Origin: Sugiyamaella lignohabitans
Taxonomy: Eukaryota > Ascomycota > Dipodascomycetes > Dipodascales > Trichomonascaceae
NCBI RefSeq assembly: GCF_001640025.1
Contig: NC_031671.1
Span: 2,356,001 to 2,420,000, forward strand
Direction: 5' to 3'
Length of the DNA: 64,000 bases
The notes under the pieces were generated by a model, which was not told where the DNA came from, searched no databases, and saw nothing but the letters and a program-made list of their open reading frames with translations. Both the position numbers and the translations under genes were made by a program. This document shows, one piece after another, positions 22,402-35,800 of this stretch. How positions within the stretch are numbered: the first letter of the stretch is position 1; each line of letters opens with the position of its first letter.

Positions 22402-23022
22402 CAGACCCTCAGTGAAAGTGATTCTGACTGCTCAGAATCTCTCGTTCCATGTCAGATCAGATCAGTTTCGTAGAACATGACTTCTTTTCTAGGCAAAGAG
22501 CCCTAACATCTAACGGTCTTGCTAGTGGACCCTGATCTGCAAAACTTTACTGGTCGCAACATGAGAATATGTGTTGTTCTGAAGTATTCGGCAAAAAAAG
22601 GAATTTGGATATTGTCGAGCATAGAAATAACTAGTGAGACTCAAATCTGACATTCACTTTTTAATACAGCTTCTTGTATAATCGTATTGACTATTGTTTA
22701 GGTTTCGGGAGGGCTTGCTGGTGCATTTAAATCCTAGTCTGATCAGTTTTTCTCCGTTTAGTTGAATTGATATCTTTTAGTAGTTCATAAAAGAGGTATA
22801 AGCTCTCAAATTTTTGAAATAGACGAGGTTGAGCCTATATTTCCCCCTATATTTTGAAGCGGCTACTATCCTACTGTTGCCTTGACCCTAACCTCTTACA
22901 GGTAATAAGAGATCAGATGCGGATGAAGCAGATATAGTACTACACTTCATCTTTGCCATTTTAACCCCTGTCCAAAGGAAAGTAAAGAACAAAATAGGGG
23001 ACTAGTTACTTGATATCCGACA
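22402..23022. other. Divergent SET gene / UBR1 intergenic region
   Basis: About 620 AT-rich bases between divergent starts. No exon, RNA gene or repeat element recognised; presumed promoters of both neighbours. Confidence 0.5.
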
Positions 23023-26000
23023 ATGGCTGGATCTGATTACGATTACATTAAAGATCTATTACAATATCTGGTGGAATGTCCTGAAAAATTCAACTTCAAA
23101 AGCAGCCCTGCTGCCGCCACTGATTTAAGGCGAGCTTTGTTCAGGGCAGCATCTGTCAATGGTAAATATATTGGCATGTTTTTTCCAGAATTAAGTACAG
23201 ATTCACAGAGCATAGTTGACGGCAATGACGATATTAGTGATGAGATGAGTCGAGCTGATGATGATGGAATGGGAAAATGGGAGCGAGACCGCAAGCGGCG
23301 TAAGAGCCCCGAACGAAATTGGATCATGAGCGACTCGTCTCGAGATCCAGCTAATGTGGATCCTTCACATCCCGGTAGACCATGTGGAAGGAAATTTCGG
23401 AAGGGTGAACCAACATACAGATGTTTGTAAGTATAGATGGAATTACGCCTCTCCTTGTCTCTATCACTATGTTGGCTGTCATGGGTTGATGGTCATATAT
23501 AGCTCCTATTTCTTAGAATATTATTGGACAGAGACTGAGAGTCAGTATTAGTTCGTTACTAACTTAACTTTCTAGGACATGTGGTTTGGATGATACATGT
23601 GTATTGTGCCAATACTGCTTTAATCCTGAGGACCATGCAGACCACCAGGTAACAGTCCAGATTAGCCAGAAAGACTGTGGCGGTGTGTGTGATTGCGGTG
23701 ATCCTGAAGCATGGGTTAACCAGTTTTCTTGCAAGTACCATTCTCTGGACAACTACGAAAATAAACCAATTCCTGAAGATTTATACCAGGCTACACAGAA
23801 AACAGTTGAGATCGCAATTGATTACATGATCGATGTGTTCTGTAATTCTCACATAGGAGTTCAAAAATTCTCGACGGCGGAAGAGGTTCTCCAGAACGAA
23901 CGTGAGTCTCGACTTAGCAGCGAGGTATATGGGGCAGAGGATACTGCCACTAATGGTAAATATGTCCTATGTCTCTGGAATGACCAGAAACATTCGTTTT
24001 CTGATGCATTAAATGTTATTCTGGGTGCGACACACAAGACTGTAGAGTTTGGCAAAATGGTTAGCAGGAAAATAGATTCAAATGGCCGAGCCATGGTGAT
24101 TTTATCTGATGACTTGCCAATGCTGATGGAGAAGAAACGCAAAATGGAAAAGACTGGGCTAGTCAATACTGTTCGAAGTTCTAAAGACTACTTTAGAGAA
24201 GAAATGTGTGCGACCATCTGTTACTGGCTCGATGATTTATCAAAGTCGTCCTTAAAGTCCAATTATTTTGTCCTGAGAGAAATTATGAGCAAGGTTCTCT
24301 GTACACCTTGGAACTATGGAACTGAGCAGTTGAGATCTGGAAATGTCAATGAATGGAATAATGTTCCAATTGACGAGGATTCTACATCGTTAATTCGTTC
24401 ACATTCTTCTTTGAACGGTCCTTATATTCCAGATATTTCACAGCGAACCATCAGAACAAAGTCGCTTCATGTTCGGGATCCTGACTATGAGTCGGGTGAG
24501 GATGATGTTATATTCGAGGATGAGGAAGAAGGAAGAGTGGATGAAGGTGATGAGGATGAAGATGCTCAGAGACCACAGCAAGTAGCTGGAGAAGAATATA
24601 TGGAGTTTGATAGAGTTGATGAAGTGTCTGACGAGATTAATATGAGCACGGGACCGTCTCAAGGAGAAATGAGTGGTATTCGAGGGTCAGAAATGGATGT
24701 TACTGGTACTAGCAGCGACAATGCCAGCAGCGTACCAGGCATACAAGCAGCGCCATCTAAGGTCTGGAAACAAACGGGCCCGACACCACCTCCACCATTC
24801 AACCCTAGATCACCCATGCAAGTTAGTGCTCGTGTGCAATATCTGATCTTTTTTGATATTAGGTTGTGGAAAGACCTCAGGCTAACACTAAGAGATCTTT
24901 ATATTTCTATATTGGTATCCAACCCCGAGTACAAGATCTTGTTGGGTCACTTTTATGCTCAGCTGTATCCACAGATTGCTGAACTGTACATGTTAGTCGA
25001 TAGAGAGCCTGAGTGTTCCATTATTAGCAGTCTTTCTACCCAGTTATTCACGACTCCTAGCATTGCCACTGATTTATTGAAGTACGACTATTTCACCAAA
25101 CTAATAGCTGCCTTGTATACATTTTTCACTAGTGGAGAGGTTGGACCTCCAACAGCTGCAGATCCAGAAGGTTACATTGCACTCGATTCTAAGGTTCTCA
25201 AAAATAGAAGGTTCGGACAGTTGTTTCACGATGTTGAGTATCTTTTGAATCGCAATACCGAAAAAGACCTTGTGTCTTGCAATGTGGATAGAATCTCTCA
25301 GGTTGCTGAATTTATGCTGCTTTTCCAAGGAATGTCTCCTCTCCGTAGACAAAAGGATAAACACATTGAATTTGAATCTGAACTATGGATTTATTTCTTT
25401 AACGCCGTTCCATATGTATTGCAACTGGCGATTGTTGTTGCATCTGGTATTGGCTCGTGTCATGATCCAGCCAAGGTTAGTCAATGTGTGGGTAAAGTTG
25501 TTGGAATCGTTGCATCTTGGGCACAGGGTGATTATACTAGCAGATTTAAAGCGGCTGAAGTTATTCCTGGAAACCCTCAATTCACAACTGCTACCGTCAA
25601 ATTTTCTGACAAGATTGTCTCTGTTGAAAATATTGACTTCAAGGTGGAGAATCAATGGGTCAGTTTACACCACCCACTAAATAGTTACTTATCGTGGTTG
25701 ATCGAATATGCTTCATTTGAAGATGCTGCAACGTTGCGTAAAGTTCTTGTTTCGGGAATAAAGAATCATTTGAGCAACAAGCCAGGACTCTTGGAAGATG
25801 AAAACCTGCTTCAACTAGTGTTTGAGCATCCTATTAGAGTCCTCTCACTTCTGTCGCAAATCCACATTGGCCTCTGGGTGAGAAATGGTTACTCTGTCCG
25901 CAGTCAACTTCATCATTATAGAGATTTCACTCTTCGTGATAGTGCATTTGTAAGGGATGTGTTCATGGCTCAGGCGGGACTGGTGGTTCTAAGACCAAAT

Positions 26001-29000
26001 ACCATCATGATGCAATTACTCTCGCGCTTTTCGCTTCTTGACTGGCAATTCAACAAACTTTTTGATGACTCCCAGCGAATGTATATGGTTGAAGAGTTCT
26101 TACACCACTTGATCTACTTTCTTATGGAACGCACTCAACTCATGGGATACTCCGAAAAGGAGGTTAAGAGGAAGTACATTGTTAAAGAAATTATTCAGTG
26201 TCTGGCTTTCAAGGATATGGCATTTTCTGATATCTGCAAGACGGTTCCTGATCCTTTGTCGGGAGATGAGATGTTTGAGACTATCTTGAGGGAAATTGCC
26301 ATTTACAAAGCACCAACAGGCGTTCGAGACTACGGACTTTACCAGCTAAAAACTGAATATTATAGCGAGTTTGACACCCACTATATCCACTTTTCGTCTG
26401 CTAAGATTGAAGAGGCAGAAAGCATGATCAAATCCAAGATCCATAAAACTACAGGACAGCCTTTGGAATCTGTAGTCCATGAACCACCACTCAAGCCTAT
26501 TACATCAGGACCGTTTGCTGGTTTAGCAGGGTTTTCTAGAACAGTGCCATTTGGAAAGTTTGCCTATGATCTATTATCATATATCATGGCACACCGCGCT
26601 GAAAATGCAAACGAGGGTGCTTTGGGCCAATTACTTCAGTTGTTCCATGTTATTGCTTTAGATGACTTGGAACAGAAACCAGCTTCTCCATTCGCTACAT
26701 CTTTCTCCTCACTAGCTGCGTTGGTTTGTGCCAGTTCTAATGTTGAACAGGAATATCCTACGATCATGTCATACCTTTGTAAAATGCTCGAGCTTAATGA
26801 GTTTTCAGATTTCTCTGCCAAGATTCGTCGAATTATCAATCTCCTTCGTCAAAGAGAGCCAGAGTTAGTAGATCCTCTAGTCATATCTTTAACAAGTGCA
26901 GATGTGTTTACTCGCGATAGCACTCCAAAGCCAGATGACGCTGGTGCTGCTGAGAGAAAGAAGAAGCTCGGTCAAGAAAGAAAGGCACAGGTATTGGCAG
27001 AATTCCAGAATAGACAAAAGCAATTTGCACAATTAAACATGACAGACGATATGGATCTAGACAATGATGCAGATATGAAAGAAACAGGAGAAGGTTTCGA
27101 AGAAGCGGATGATAATGAATGGCTCTTCCCAGAAAGCCAATGTATTCTCTGTCGCATGCCAGATGATAATAAACCTGGCAATAACAATGTTTTCGGACTT
27201 ATGGGCTATGTGATGCTTACAAACGTTGTCCGAAAAGTACCTCTGAATGATAAAGACTGGGTCTATGAAGCTCTTGGTAATGACAAAAACTTAGATGATG
27301 ATATTTCTGTGGATGACATTGACAAGGCTGGGAATGCCAATTGGCAAAAGTACCGTCATGAGCTACATCAAACTTATGACATTGGGCCAGGTTTCCCTTC
27401 TCATAGCACGGATAGAACTGCTATCATGACCGGCTGTGGCCATGGTGTGCATTTTCAATGCTACCAAGACTATCTAAAATCCACTCGGAATAGAGGTCAA
27501 CAGCTCACGAGAAACAACCCTGAAGATACTTCTAGAGGAGAGTATCTCTGTCCACTCTGCCGTGCGCTGAATAATACTTTCTTGCCGGTTTTGTGGAAGT
27601 CAAACAAGCTGGCTGCCAGTGATTATCTTCGGATTTCAGATCCGTCGGCTTTAGAAAACCTTGGCCAAATGATTCAGCAGGGCTCTTTTGATGAATTCAC
27701 GACTGTTGACCAGTACAATGAAAGAATCTTTAGAGAAGGCACTGTGAATATGAATCCAAGCTATGCCCACTTGATGGGAATGGGGTCGGAAAACAGCTTT
27801 CCTGATGTCAAATTGGATAAAGCCATTAGTGAGCCCATACAGCGTATATATCAGGCCCGCTTCCAACAGGAATCACATCCCGATGCTGCCTATGTTGATG
27901 ATGTGAACGGTATGGTTGACTGTCTAGCTGGTACTATTTCAGCCCTGGAAGTATCACTGAGGGGTAAGGGATATTCTAACCCCATGGGTGGTATAGTTAT
28001 GGATCAGATTCCCACCCAATCGCTTCAAATGATCAGAGTATTTGGTGAGCTCTGTAAAACGTACATCTCTTATGCTACTACGTTGTGCGAAAATCCAGAC
28101 GACGAGTCCTATGTGAAAAATCGACATCCTTCTCTGTACGGTCAGCGCAGCTTCCGGCTCAGAAATCCTTTGGACAGTTCCTATGTTACATGTTTCCAAG
28201 ATTTTGCATCTGCTGCTTTGCTGACAGCCCCAGCAAGTGGAGTAGAGGTTGGGCCTATGCTAAGAGCTTACTGTACTGGAGCAATTACTCACATTTTGAA
28301 GACCGTGATAGGAGAGGTTGCCAGAAAGGCACCTTGGGTGTGGAATGAGAGGGTTTTTGATCTTCCAGGTGCTGAAGGGATCGATGTTAATGATGTCGAA
28401 ACGGCTAAGACACTGGAAACTTTGGCAGCTATTATAACTGCTATAAGACCCCATGTCGAGACTACCCCAGACACACAAGTACATGAGATATGGAGCAAAC
28501 CTGAGTTTGTACAAGTTGTATACTCCATTCTACGAAAGTGCTTAGCTCCATTTTTGAGAAAATGTGCTATATTTGTATTTGCTATATGTGGCAACTATGA
28601 TCCATATGATTTCATGGGCTTTGGAAAGGAATTCCCCGAAATCGACAAATTGTGCGAATATCTTGGGTTGGAGAGTGTTAATGCTCTGATTCGAGCGATT
28701 GCCCAGCCTCCTTCGGAGGGTGGCGTTGAAGAAATGGTTTTCCAGAAATATGCTAGTCGAGGTTTTAATATGTTCTCTTCGGAGCTCGAGTATCCTAGTG
28801 TGGTGCGTTTGTTGCGTCTGCCTAAGAGACTGGATGATTTTTTCAATCTACGAAATAAGTCGCTTGCTGGTAAGGTGACGACCGATTTAGTTGCTGATCC
28901 AGCTGTTTGTCTGTTTTGTGGTGTGAGTGTTGGAATGCAAACACCTGCTTTTGACAACGATCCCACTACTGGACAGTGTCAAGAACATGCCAGACAATGT

Positions 29001-29388
29001 GGAAAAGATGTGGGTATATTTTTGTTGCCTAAACGTAGCTCAATGCTGTTACTCAAGGGCCCTCAAGGATCATTTTCAGAGGGACCATATCTGGATTTAC
29101 ATGGTGAAGCTGACGAGACAATGAGGTAAGTTTTATTTGTATTAGCGACCGAGGGTTCTCGCTGCTGGGTTTGAAGCTAGAATTGGAAAACGAGCTTAGA
29201 GCTCTTAATTCTATATAACGAGTGAAACAGGTACTAACGATGTTTGAAGAAGAGGAAGACCCCAGTATTTGCAGCAGAATAGGTACGATCACTTTATTAG
29301 GACTATGTGGCAGCAACACGGAATACCAAACTACATTGCTAGAAAGCTTGACAGCGTCATTGACAATGGAGGTTGGGAGACTTTGTAA
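23023..29388 (+). CDS. UBR1: N-recognin E3 ubiquitin ligase Ubr1 (three exons)
   Basis: Exons 23023..23426, 23576..29125 and 29250..29388 give 2,030 residues. The first intron (branch TACTAAC) splits the UBR box within YRC-L-TCGLDDTC. The second (branch TACTAAC) precedes the last 46 residues, which end GGWETL as in yeast Ubr1. The zinc-binding UBR box (about 118-195, GGVCDCGDPEAW) binds basic N-termini. A ClpS-like segment (LWNDQKHSFSDALNVIL, about 270) suggests a binding site for bulky hydrophobic N-termini. An acidic stretch lies near 480-520. The RING-H2 starts at C1324 and ends with CPLC near 1463, with a long insertion. It pairs with Rad6 in the N-degron pathway. The ClpS-like part favours Ubr1 over Ubr2. 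The last acceptor could lie 3 nt later. Confidence 0.93.
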
Positions 29389-29617
29389 TATATTATGATT
29401 TAACAATGGTATCATTTATTTAGACGCGTATCATTATTTTAGATATTTGGGGCCTTGCTCCAGATGCTGTTGGCGGCATCAGACCGCTTTCTCTGTTCTC
29501 GTTTCCGCTGTGAGTATCAAGTACTAAACCACTAGGCATGATACATGAGGCGAGACTATGCAAAATCGTAACCTTGGGTGCCGAATTAATATGCTCTACA
29601 TAATATTCTATTACAGA

Positions 29618-30805
29618 TTAGTTACTAATAGTAGTCGACTCCAATTTTTGCTCGACTTCCGCAACGGCGGCAGGCTCCTCAGTAGCAGCAGGCTTGTTAC
29701 CAGGGAACTTAGTACCCTTGTTCTTGACCTTCTTCTCTTTGACTTGCTTAACCTCAGGAGGGTAAGCAGCACGCTCGAGCTCTTGGAATTCGGCATTATT
29801 AATAAACTCAGCACGAATAGGATCCAAAAGCTTGTTGATAGCATCGGCCACACCAATCTTCAAGTCAGGAGGTGAGAGCTTCTCAGAGCTGTAGTCAGCC
29901 TTGAGCTGCTCAATGCTTGTGTAAGTAACTGGACCACCCCATTGTTCAGGACGGTCAATGTGGAAGGTTGGCTTACCATCCTTGATCTCGGAAATAGGAA
30001 GAACAACAAACTCAACGAATGAAATAAGTCCATTACCCTCAACAACACCAGGAGAAGCAAAAGCCTTGGAAATCTTCTTCTTAACAGTAGCAGGGTCCTC
30101 AATAAGATCAATTTTAGAGTTGGGATCCGAGGCAGACATCTTTCCACCTTGAGCTAAACCAGGAACCATGGGGTTCATCAAATGAGCTCTCTTCTTGTAT
30201 CCAATAGAGGGCAAGTTCTCTTCAGCAAGAACAAAAATCTTACGCTGGTCAACACCACCGAATTGGGCATCAACTCCCAAATGCTCCTCATCAAGAGCTT
30301 GCATAAGAGGATAAATAAGACCACTAAGTAAAGGATTCGATACTTGTTTGACAACATCGGCACCAGCTCTCTTGGCATCATTTTGAGAGACAACATTACT
30401 CAAACGGAAGATGTCTAAAGTGTATTGCTCAGTAAGTTGGTGTGATTTACCAACAGTGAACTTGAGACGCTCAATTGGAACACCAATGGATTTTAGGATA
30501 GCTTTGACCATCTTCTCGTAGTATCTAACTCTGAATTCCACTAATTCAAGAGGAGCCTTCATATTATCCAAGAAAGCGTGCAAATCAGCCAATAGCACAA
30601 TGACCTCACAACCAGCTTGCAAAAAGTGAGCGAGCTTGGTCATAGGAACGAAGTAACCACAGTGGGGACGACCAGTGGGGGCAGTACCCCAGTAGATCTT
30701 GACAGGTTCTCCCTTGGCAAGGACATCCTTAATAATTTGACCGTTCAGGGTCTCCTGAAGATTCTTGGTGATGAGTTCGTATTTTTGCTCAGCCGTCAAA
30801 GACAT
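29618..30805 (-). CDS. TYS1: Tyrosyl-tRNA synthetase, cytoplasmic
   Basis: 395 residues, unspliced, close to yeast Tys1. Class I signatures: PTGRPHCGY (HIGH equivalent) at about 43-51 and KMSAS (KMSKS equivalent) near 222. The tyrosine-binding region ([36 protein letters not shown]) follows the eukaryotic/archaeal pattern. A Lys-rich C-terminal tail follows ([18 protein letters not shown]). It charges tRNA-Tyr in the cytosol. Codon use is biased, as expected for a highly expressed gene. It converges on UBR1 and diverges from MAGO. Confidence 0.95.
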   Translation of the reverse strand: MSLTAEQKYELITKNLQETLNGQIIKDVLAKGEPVKIYWGTAPTGRPHCGYFVPMTKLAHFLQAGCEVIVLLADLHAFLDNMKAPLELVEFRVRYYEKMVKAILKSIGVPIERLKFTVGKSHQLTEQYTLDIFRLSNVVSQNDAKRAGADVVKQVSNPLLSGLIYPLMQALDEEHLGVDAQFGGVDQRKIFVLAEENLPSIGYKKRAHLMNPMVPGLAQGGKMSASDPNSKIDLIEDPATVKKKISKAFASPGVVEGNGLISFVEFVVLPISEIKDGKPTFHIDRPEQWGGPVTYTSIEQLKADYSSEKLSPPDLKIGVADAINKLLDPIRAEFINNAEFQELERAAYPPEVKQVKEKKVKNKGTKFPGNKPAATEEPAAVAEVEQKLESTTISN

Positions 30806-31177
30806 GATGTACAGTACCGTTAGTGTAACGTTAGTTCGAATATCAATATCTTATCCTTCTATTTACATGACTGATTTTTCAGATCCCCCGATTACAAGCA
30901 TTACCCTCGCCCAGTTTTTTAAAGTGCACGGCTGGATTTTTCAGGTTGATAGGGATCATGCAGATATGTCTATATAGTGAGCTCCATCTTGAACATCTTC
31001 GACATCTTCATTCTAAAGTGTCTGGTTTCATTGCTTCGTTTTGAGTAAATCGAGAATAGAATTTGATTTCTAAAGGAAAAAATAAAATTCGAAGCAGAAT
31101 TGATATTATCTAGGATAAGGCAAGAAAGAAAGAGTACTTAAGGGAGTAGTAAAGTAGTAACGGGGAACAATATTGCA
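30806..31177. other. Divergent TYS1 / MAGO intergenic region
   Basis: About 370 bases between divergent starts. No coding exon or RNA gene recognised. Confidence 0.5.
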
Positions 31178-32133
31178 ATGGCAACCGAACAACCAGAGCC
31201 AGTCCAGGCTCCAGTTTCAGGAGATATTGATGCCATGGAGATTGAAGGTGATTCTAGAGAACAAGAAACACAAATCACGAAAGAAACAGAGTCACAATCC
31301 GCACCAACAAAAACAAAACCACAAGAAACAATCAGAGTTGAAGACTTAGGGCTACCAAATGAACCATTCTATCTGCGGTACTATGCTGGTCATCAGGGAC
31401 GATTTGGTCATGAGTTCTTGGGTAAGAATTTTTATCATTGTGGCTTCAATCAAGTCATGCTATATTATTGACTGTAACTAACAAATTTTCCAGAGTTTGA
31501 TTTCCGAATGCAAGACGATGGACAGTCTGCGGCATTGCGATATGCTAATAATTCAAAATATAGAAACGACACATTGATCAAAAAAGAGGCTCGTGTTAGT
31601 CCTGCGACAATAGCTGAGCTGAAACGAATCATTGCTGAAAGCGAAATATTTAAAGAAGACGATGCAAGATGGCCACCAAGAAATAGAGATGGAAAACAGG
31701 AATTAGAAGTTAGGGCTGGAAAATATCACATTTCTTTCGAGGTAGGTATAATTGCTCCTGTGTAATTCTGCTAATGGATAGCTGGATTTCAGATTCAGAT
31801 TGAGAATCTACTATTTAATTGCAGAGTTGAAGTTGTTAATTGATGGTGATATAACTCGCCCATTTATCACTTGGTGGTATAAATAACCATATTGGCTTAC
31901 TCAGATGACTAACAATACAGACTGCTAAAATTGGCTCTCTCAGTGACGTTCAAAATAGCGATGACCCTGAAGGATTGCGTGTATTCTATTACCTGGTACA
32001 AGATCTCAAGGCTCTTGTATTCTCACTAATGTCTCTTCATTTCAAAGTAAGTCCATATCCACAACAATATCAATGGTTGTATTAGTTCCTATTAAGTAAC
32101 ATCAAACTAACTAACTAGATCAAACCTATCTAA
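31178..32133 (+). CDS. Mago nashi homologue, exon junction complex core subunit (four exons)
   Basis: Exons 31178..31421, 31494..31741, 31921..32046 and 32119..32133 give 210 residues. A variable acidic/Gln-rich head of about 60 residues precedes the near-invariant Mago fold: [101 protein letters not shown]. The last coding exon is 15 nt and supplies IKPI-stop, the canonical end. Its intron has the acceptor TAG directly after CTAAC. Mago pairs with Y14 and eIF4A3 on spliced mRNA. S. cerevisiae lacks it, so its presence fits an intron-retaining yeast. CTG codons encode three invariant Leu here. Confidence 0.95.
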
Positions 32134-32875
32134 TGTATTTTATGAATTTATGAATGTTACGATACCAGCCGGCCTCCGGCCACTGGTTGATATCCGGACC
32201 CTGTAATATCTGGGTCTCTTTTAACTCTTGCATCCGTATGATTCCGATTGAGCAAATTTAGAGTGTTTCGACACCTTCAGAACCAACTGAACTGGCACGA
32301 GAGACGAGGAATCGAAACGATTTGAGACTCTGTAACTCGACTCCAGCAACTGGAGTCGAGCTCACACATGTGCATGTCGCGTTTTTTGCAACAGTTCATA
32401 GCCGCTTGGTGCCCGAGCGCGTCAATGTAGCATTTGGGAGCAGGACTAAAAAATATATCACAGCCCGCATAATCTCATCGTGGAGCGCTTGGATAGTACC
32501 TCGCAGAGCTCTGGTGGTTCGATCTGACTGGATTTGTTGGTAAATCAGCTTTTGAAAGATAGTATAAAAGTTGTGATCCAGAAGCTAATAGCTTCTTCCT
32601 TTTTGTGCGATATTTGTGAAAAAGAGAAGAAGGATAAAAGAGATCGAGAATAGTGAAACATTCGAGGTGATACTCAACCCTGCTGGTATCTCGATTAGTC
32701 TATTGCACTAATATTAATTCATAGATTTTATCGCTCTCTCGTTCGAGCTTAGTCCTTCGTCGAATTTTTGACAATAGATATTATTTTAGAGACTGGTGAT
32801 AGGGAAAAAAATTAAACCATCGAGAACTTTTTGAGGCATAGTGAATTAGTTTGAGTATCGGGACTCAACCTCAAG
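32134..32875. other. MAGO-FUN30 intergenic region with hairpin
   Basis: About 740 bases between two rightward genes. It holds a perfect short hairpin (32336-32360) and an adjacent small inverted repeat AATCGAAACGATT near 32310. CGGCCTCCGGCC near 32169 is at most a relic of the GC-rich family. The frame at 32322-32543 has no recognisable domain. Confidence 0.5.
32336..32360. repeat. Perfect 11-bp hairpin with 3-nt loop
   Basis: CTCGACTCCAG, loop CAA, then CTGGAGTCGAG. It lies about 200 nt past the MAGO stop and 515 nt before the FUN30 start. Function unknown; it is unrelated in sequence to the GC-rich element apart from the GACTC/CTCGA letters. Confidence 0.8.
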
Positions 32876-35800
32876 ATGTATGGTTATAGGCCTATGAAGC
32901 AACAGAAAGATGTTGGCGGTAGTTCACGCCAGCAACCTGTTTTAGAGGTTCCAGACTCGCCTGTGCAAAATCAGACAAAGCTGAAACCAACCTCAGGTGG
33001 CCAGAAAAGACCCACTTCATTTAGAAACGGATCAGGATCGAGAGGGGCGAGTCCAGTACCTGGAGCTGCTGGATCGTTCATAAACGGTGCACCTGAATCT
33101 CAACCATTTCCTATGTTGTTTTCCACCGCCAAGAAACCTCGACTAGATTCACCTACGGGTGATGGACAACAAAATGGCAAGAAACCAGAAAGGCTACAGT
33201 CGTTGGCTGATCGCTTTTCATACCGTGGTAATGTAACCAGTCCAGCTGCTGCTAGTCCTACCACTACAGCCAGCTCTTCTGGTATTTTGGGCAGATACAG
33301 TGCGATGCTGGATGGTAATGGAAGCTCAACTCGTCCAAGCAGCGCGGTTAATAGTAATCAACTGCCACCTAATACAAGAGTTCCTTCAGTCCCAGTTAAT
33401 CGAGCACCGCCTAATCTGAGAGTACCTAATGGGCAAGTTAATGGTTCACCTAGTAGCATATCCAATGGAGCATCAATTGGAACTACAAATGGCACGTCTG
33501 AAGGTGTTCCTAAAAGACCCACCATGCCTGCTCTCACAATCGATGACAGTTTAGTCAACCAACTACAGGCAATGTTTGAGAGTCCTATTGCGACTATTCG
33601 ACTAGCTGTCAAGGTATACAAGACGTTTGAAATGGCCTCAGAATGGCTTTCAAAGCTGGAGGCTAACAGAAAATCTGAAGTTGGCAACGTTTATGTTGGA
33701 TCTAATGGCCAACCTGCTAATTCTAGTACAAAAATTGAAGTGTCAAAACCGACTCGATCTATTAGAGACAAATTCAGTAGTTCCAGGCAACAACAAAAAT
33801 TGCAACAGGAGAGTAAGAAAGAGTTTTTCGACGACGATGATGAAGAAACACATACCACTAGCGCGGCCAAACCAAAACGACGACTGGTCAAGATGTACGA
33901 AGAGGAATATCCTGTATCAGACGATAGTGATGTTGAAGACGAGTATCTTAGTGCATCGGCCATAGAGTTTGAAACCCGTCTTTTAGAGTTCTTGAATACT
34001 GCTTCGCTTGAGGATGTTGTCGACGTGTCGTCCTGTCCGGAAGAACAAGTACAACTTCTCATCGAGGCACGGCCGTTAGCGTCATTGGCTGCTGCTCGTG
34101 CTGTGAACATTCAAGAGGTGAATGACGGCAAGACAAAACGACGAGGTGGTCAAAAGAAGACCGTAGGCGAGAAGATCGTTGACGCCAGTTACTCGGTAAG
34201 TTTTGATGGGGCATTTGTCTCCGGCGGCTGGGGCTCTGCCCCAGACCCCGTGGCTCCTGCTTCGCAAGAGGTGTACGGGAACGTCTACTAACAGAAGAAG
34301 ATGCTACGTGGATATGAGGCAGTGGACTCGTTGATTCAGGAGTGCTCTACTCTTGGAGAAGAGGTTGCTCAGGGAATCAAGCAGTGGGGTGTGGACGTCC
34401 TTGGATCTAATAGCGAACTGGAGATCACTGATATTAAGGGCGATGGAGAAGATGAAGATGAGGATGAAGATGGAATTAAGGTTTTACGTAATAGAAATGG
34501 TTACTTCACTGAGAAGCCTAAGCTTTTGGCTGATGATTTGGTGCTGAAAGACTACCAGCAGGTGGGTATTAACTGGCTGTCTTTACTATACAAGAAGGGA
34601 TTGTCTTGCATTCTGGCAGACGAGATGGGTCTGGGAAAGACATGTCAGGTTATAGCATTTTTATCGCATTTAAAAGAAACTGGCAAGAACGGTCCTCATT
34701 TGGTTGTTGTTCCTGCCTCAACTTTAGAAAACTGGTTGCGGGAGTTTAACCGCTTCTGTCCATCAATGGTTATCGAGCCATACTATGGATCGATGGATGA
34801 GAGAGCAAACATTCGTGATACCTTAATGGAATCTGACACTAAGTATGACGTCTTGGTTACAACCTATAATTTGGCCTGTGGCGGTAAAGCTGACCATTCA
34901 TTTTTGAGAAGTCAGAAGTTCAATGTTTGCGTCTATGATGAGGGTCACTTGCTCAAAAACAGTCAATCAGAAAGATATAGCAAATTAATGCGTCTTAAGG
35001 CAGAATTCCGCTTGCTACTGACGGGTACGCCGTTGCAGAATAATTTGCGAGAACTTGTGTCACTTCTTTCTTTTATTTTGCCTGATATATTCCAGTCCCG
35101 GAAGGATGACTTGGCAGAGATTTTCAAACACAAGGCAAAAGCTACTAGCAAGAACGACGAAGACAACGCAACAAATGCAAACCTTTTGTTGTCTGAGCAA
35201 CGTATTAGCAAGGCAAAGACTATGATGACTCCATTCGTTTTGCGACGTAAGAAAGATCAGGTATTGAACCACTTGCCAGAGAAAGCCCATGCAATCGAGT
35301 ATTGTAAAATGTCTGATGAACAGCAAAGCATTTATGATATGGAGCTTGACACCAGTAGAAAGGCTATTGCTGCTAGAGAAGCAGCTAAAGAGTCTGGTCA
35401 GCCAAGCGGCTCTGCTAAGAATATTGGCAATATCCTGATGCAATTACGTAAAGCAGCTCTTCACCCACTGCTGTTTCGAAGATTGTATAATGACACAATT
35501 CTGAAGAAGATGGCCAAAGAGATTATGGCTGAACCACGCTATGAGACTGCAAACGAACAGTTCATTTATGAAGACATGGAAGTCATGACTGATTTCGAAT
35601 TGCACCGTCTGTGCGAGTCGTTCCCCTCATCTATAGGCCATCACAAGCTTTCCGAAGATAAATGGATGACCTCTGGTAAGATTTCTAAGCTAGAGAAACT
35701 ACTTCCTCAAATGAAAGCTGATGGAGATAGAATTCTTATATTCTCGCAGTTCACGCAAATGCTTGATATCTTGGAGCGGGTGCTTAACTTTATGAAAATC

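Noticed and set aside
32160..32200. CGGCCTCCGGCC as another copy of the GC-rich element
   Set aside because: Only a few bases match and neither the CTGGGGC hairpin nor the inner flank is present.
34196..34294. FUN30 as two separate genes
   Set aside because: Canonical GTAAGT and TACTAACAG join the frames exactly at the conserved LRGYE segment of Fun30.
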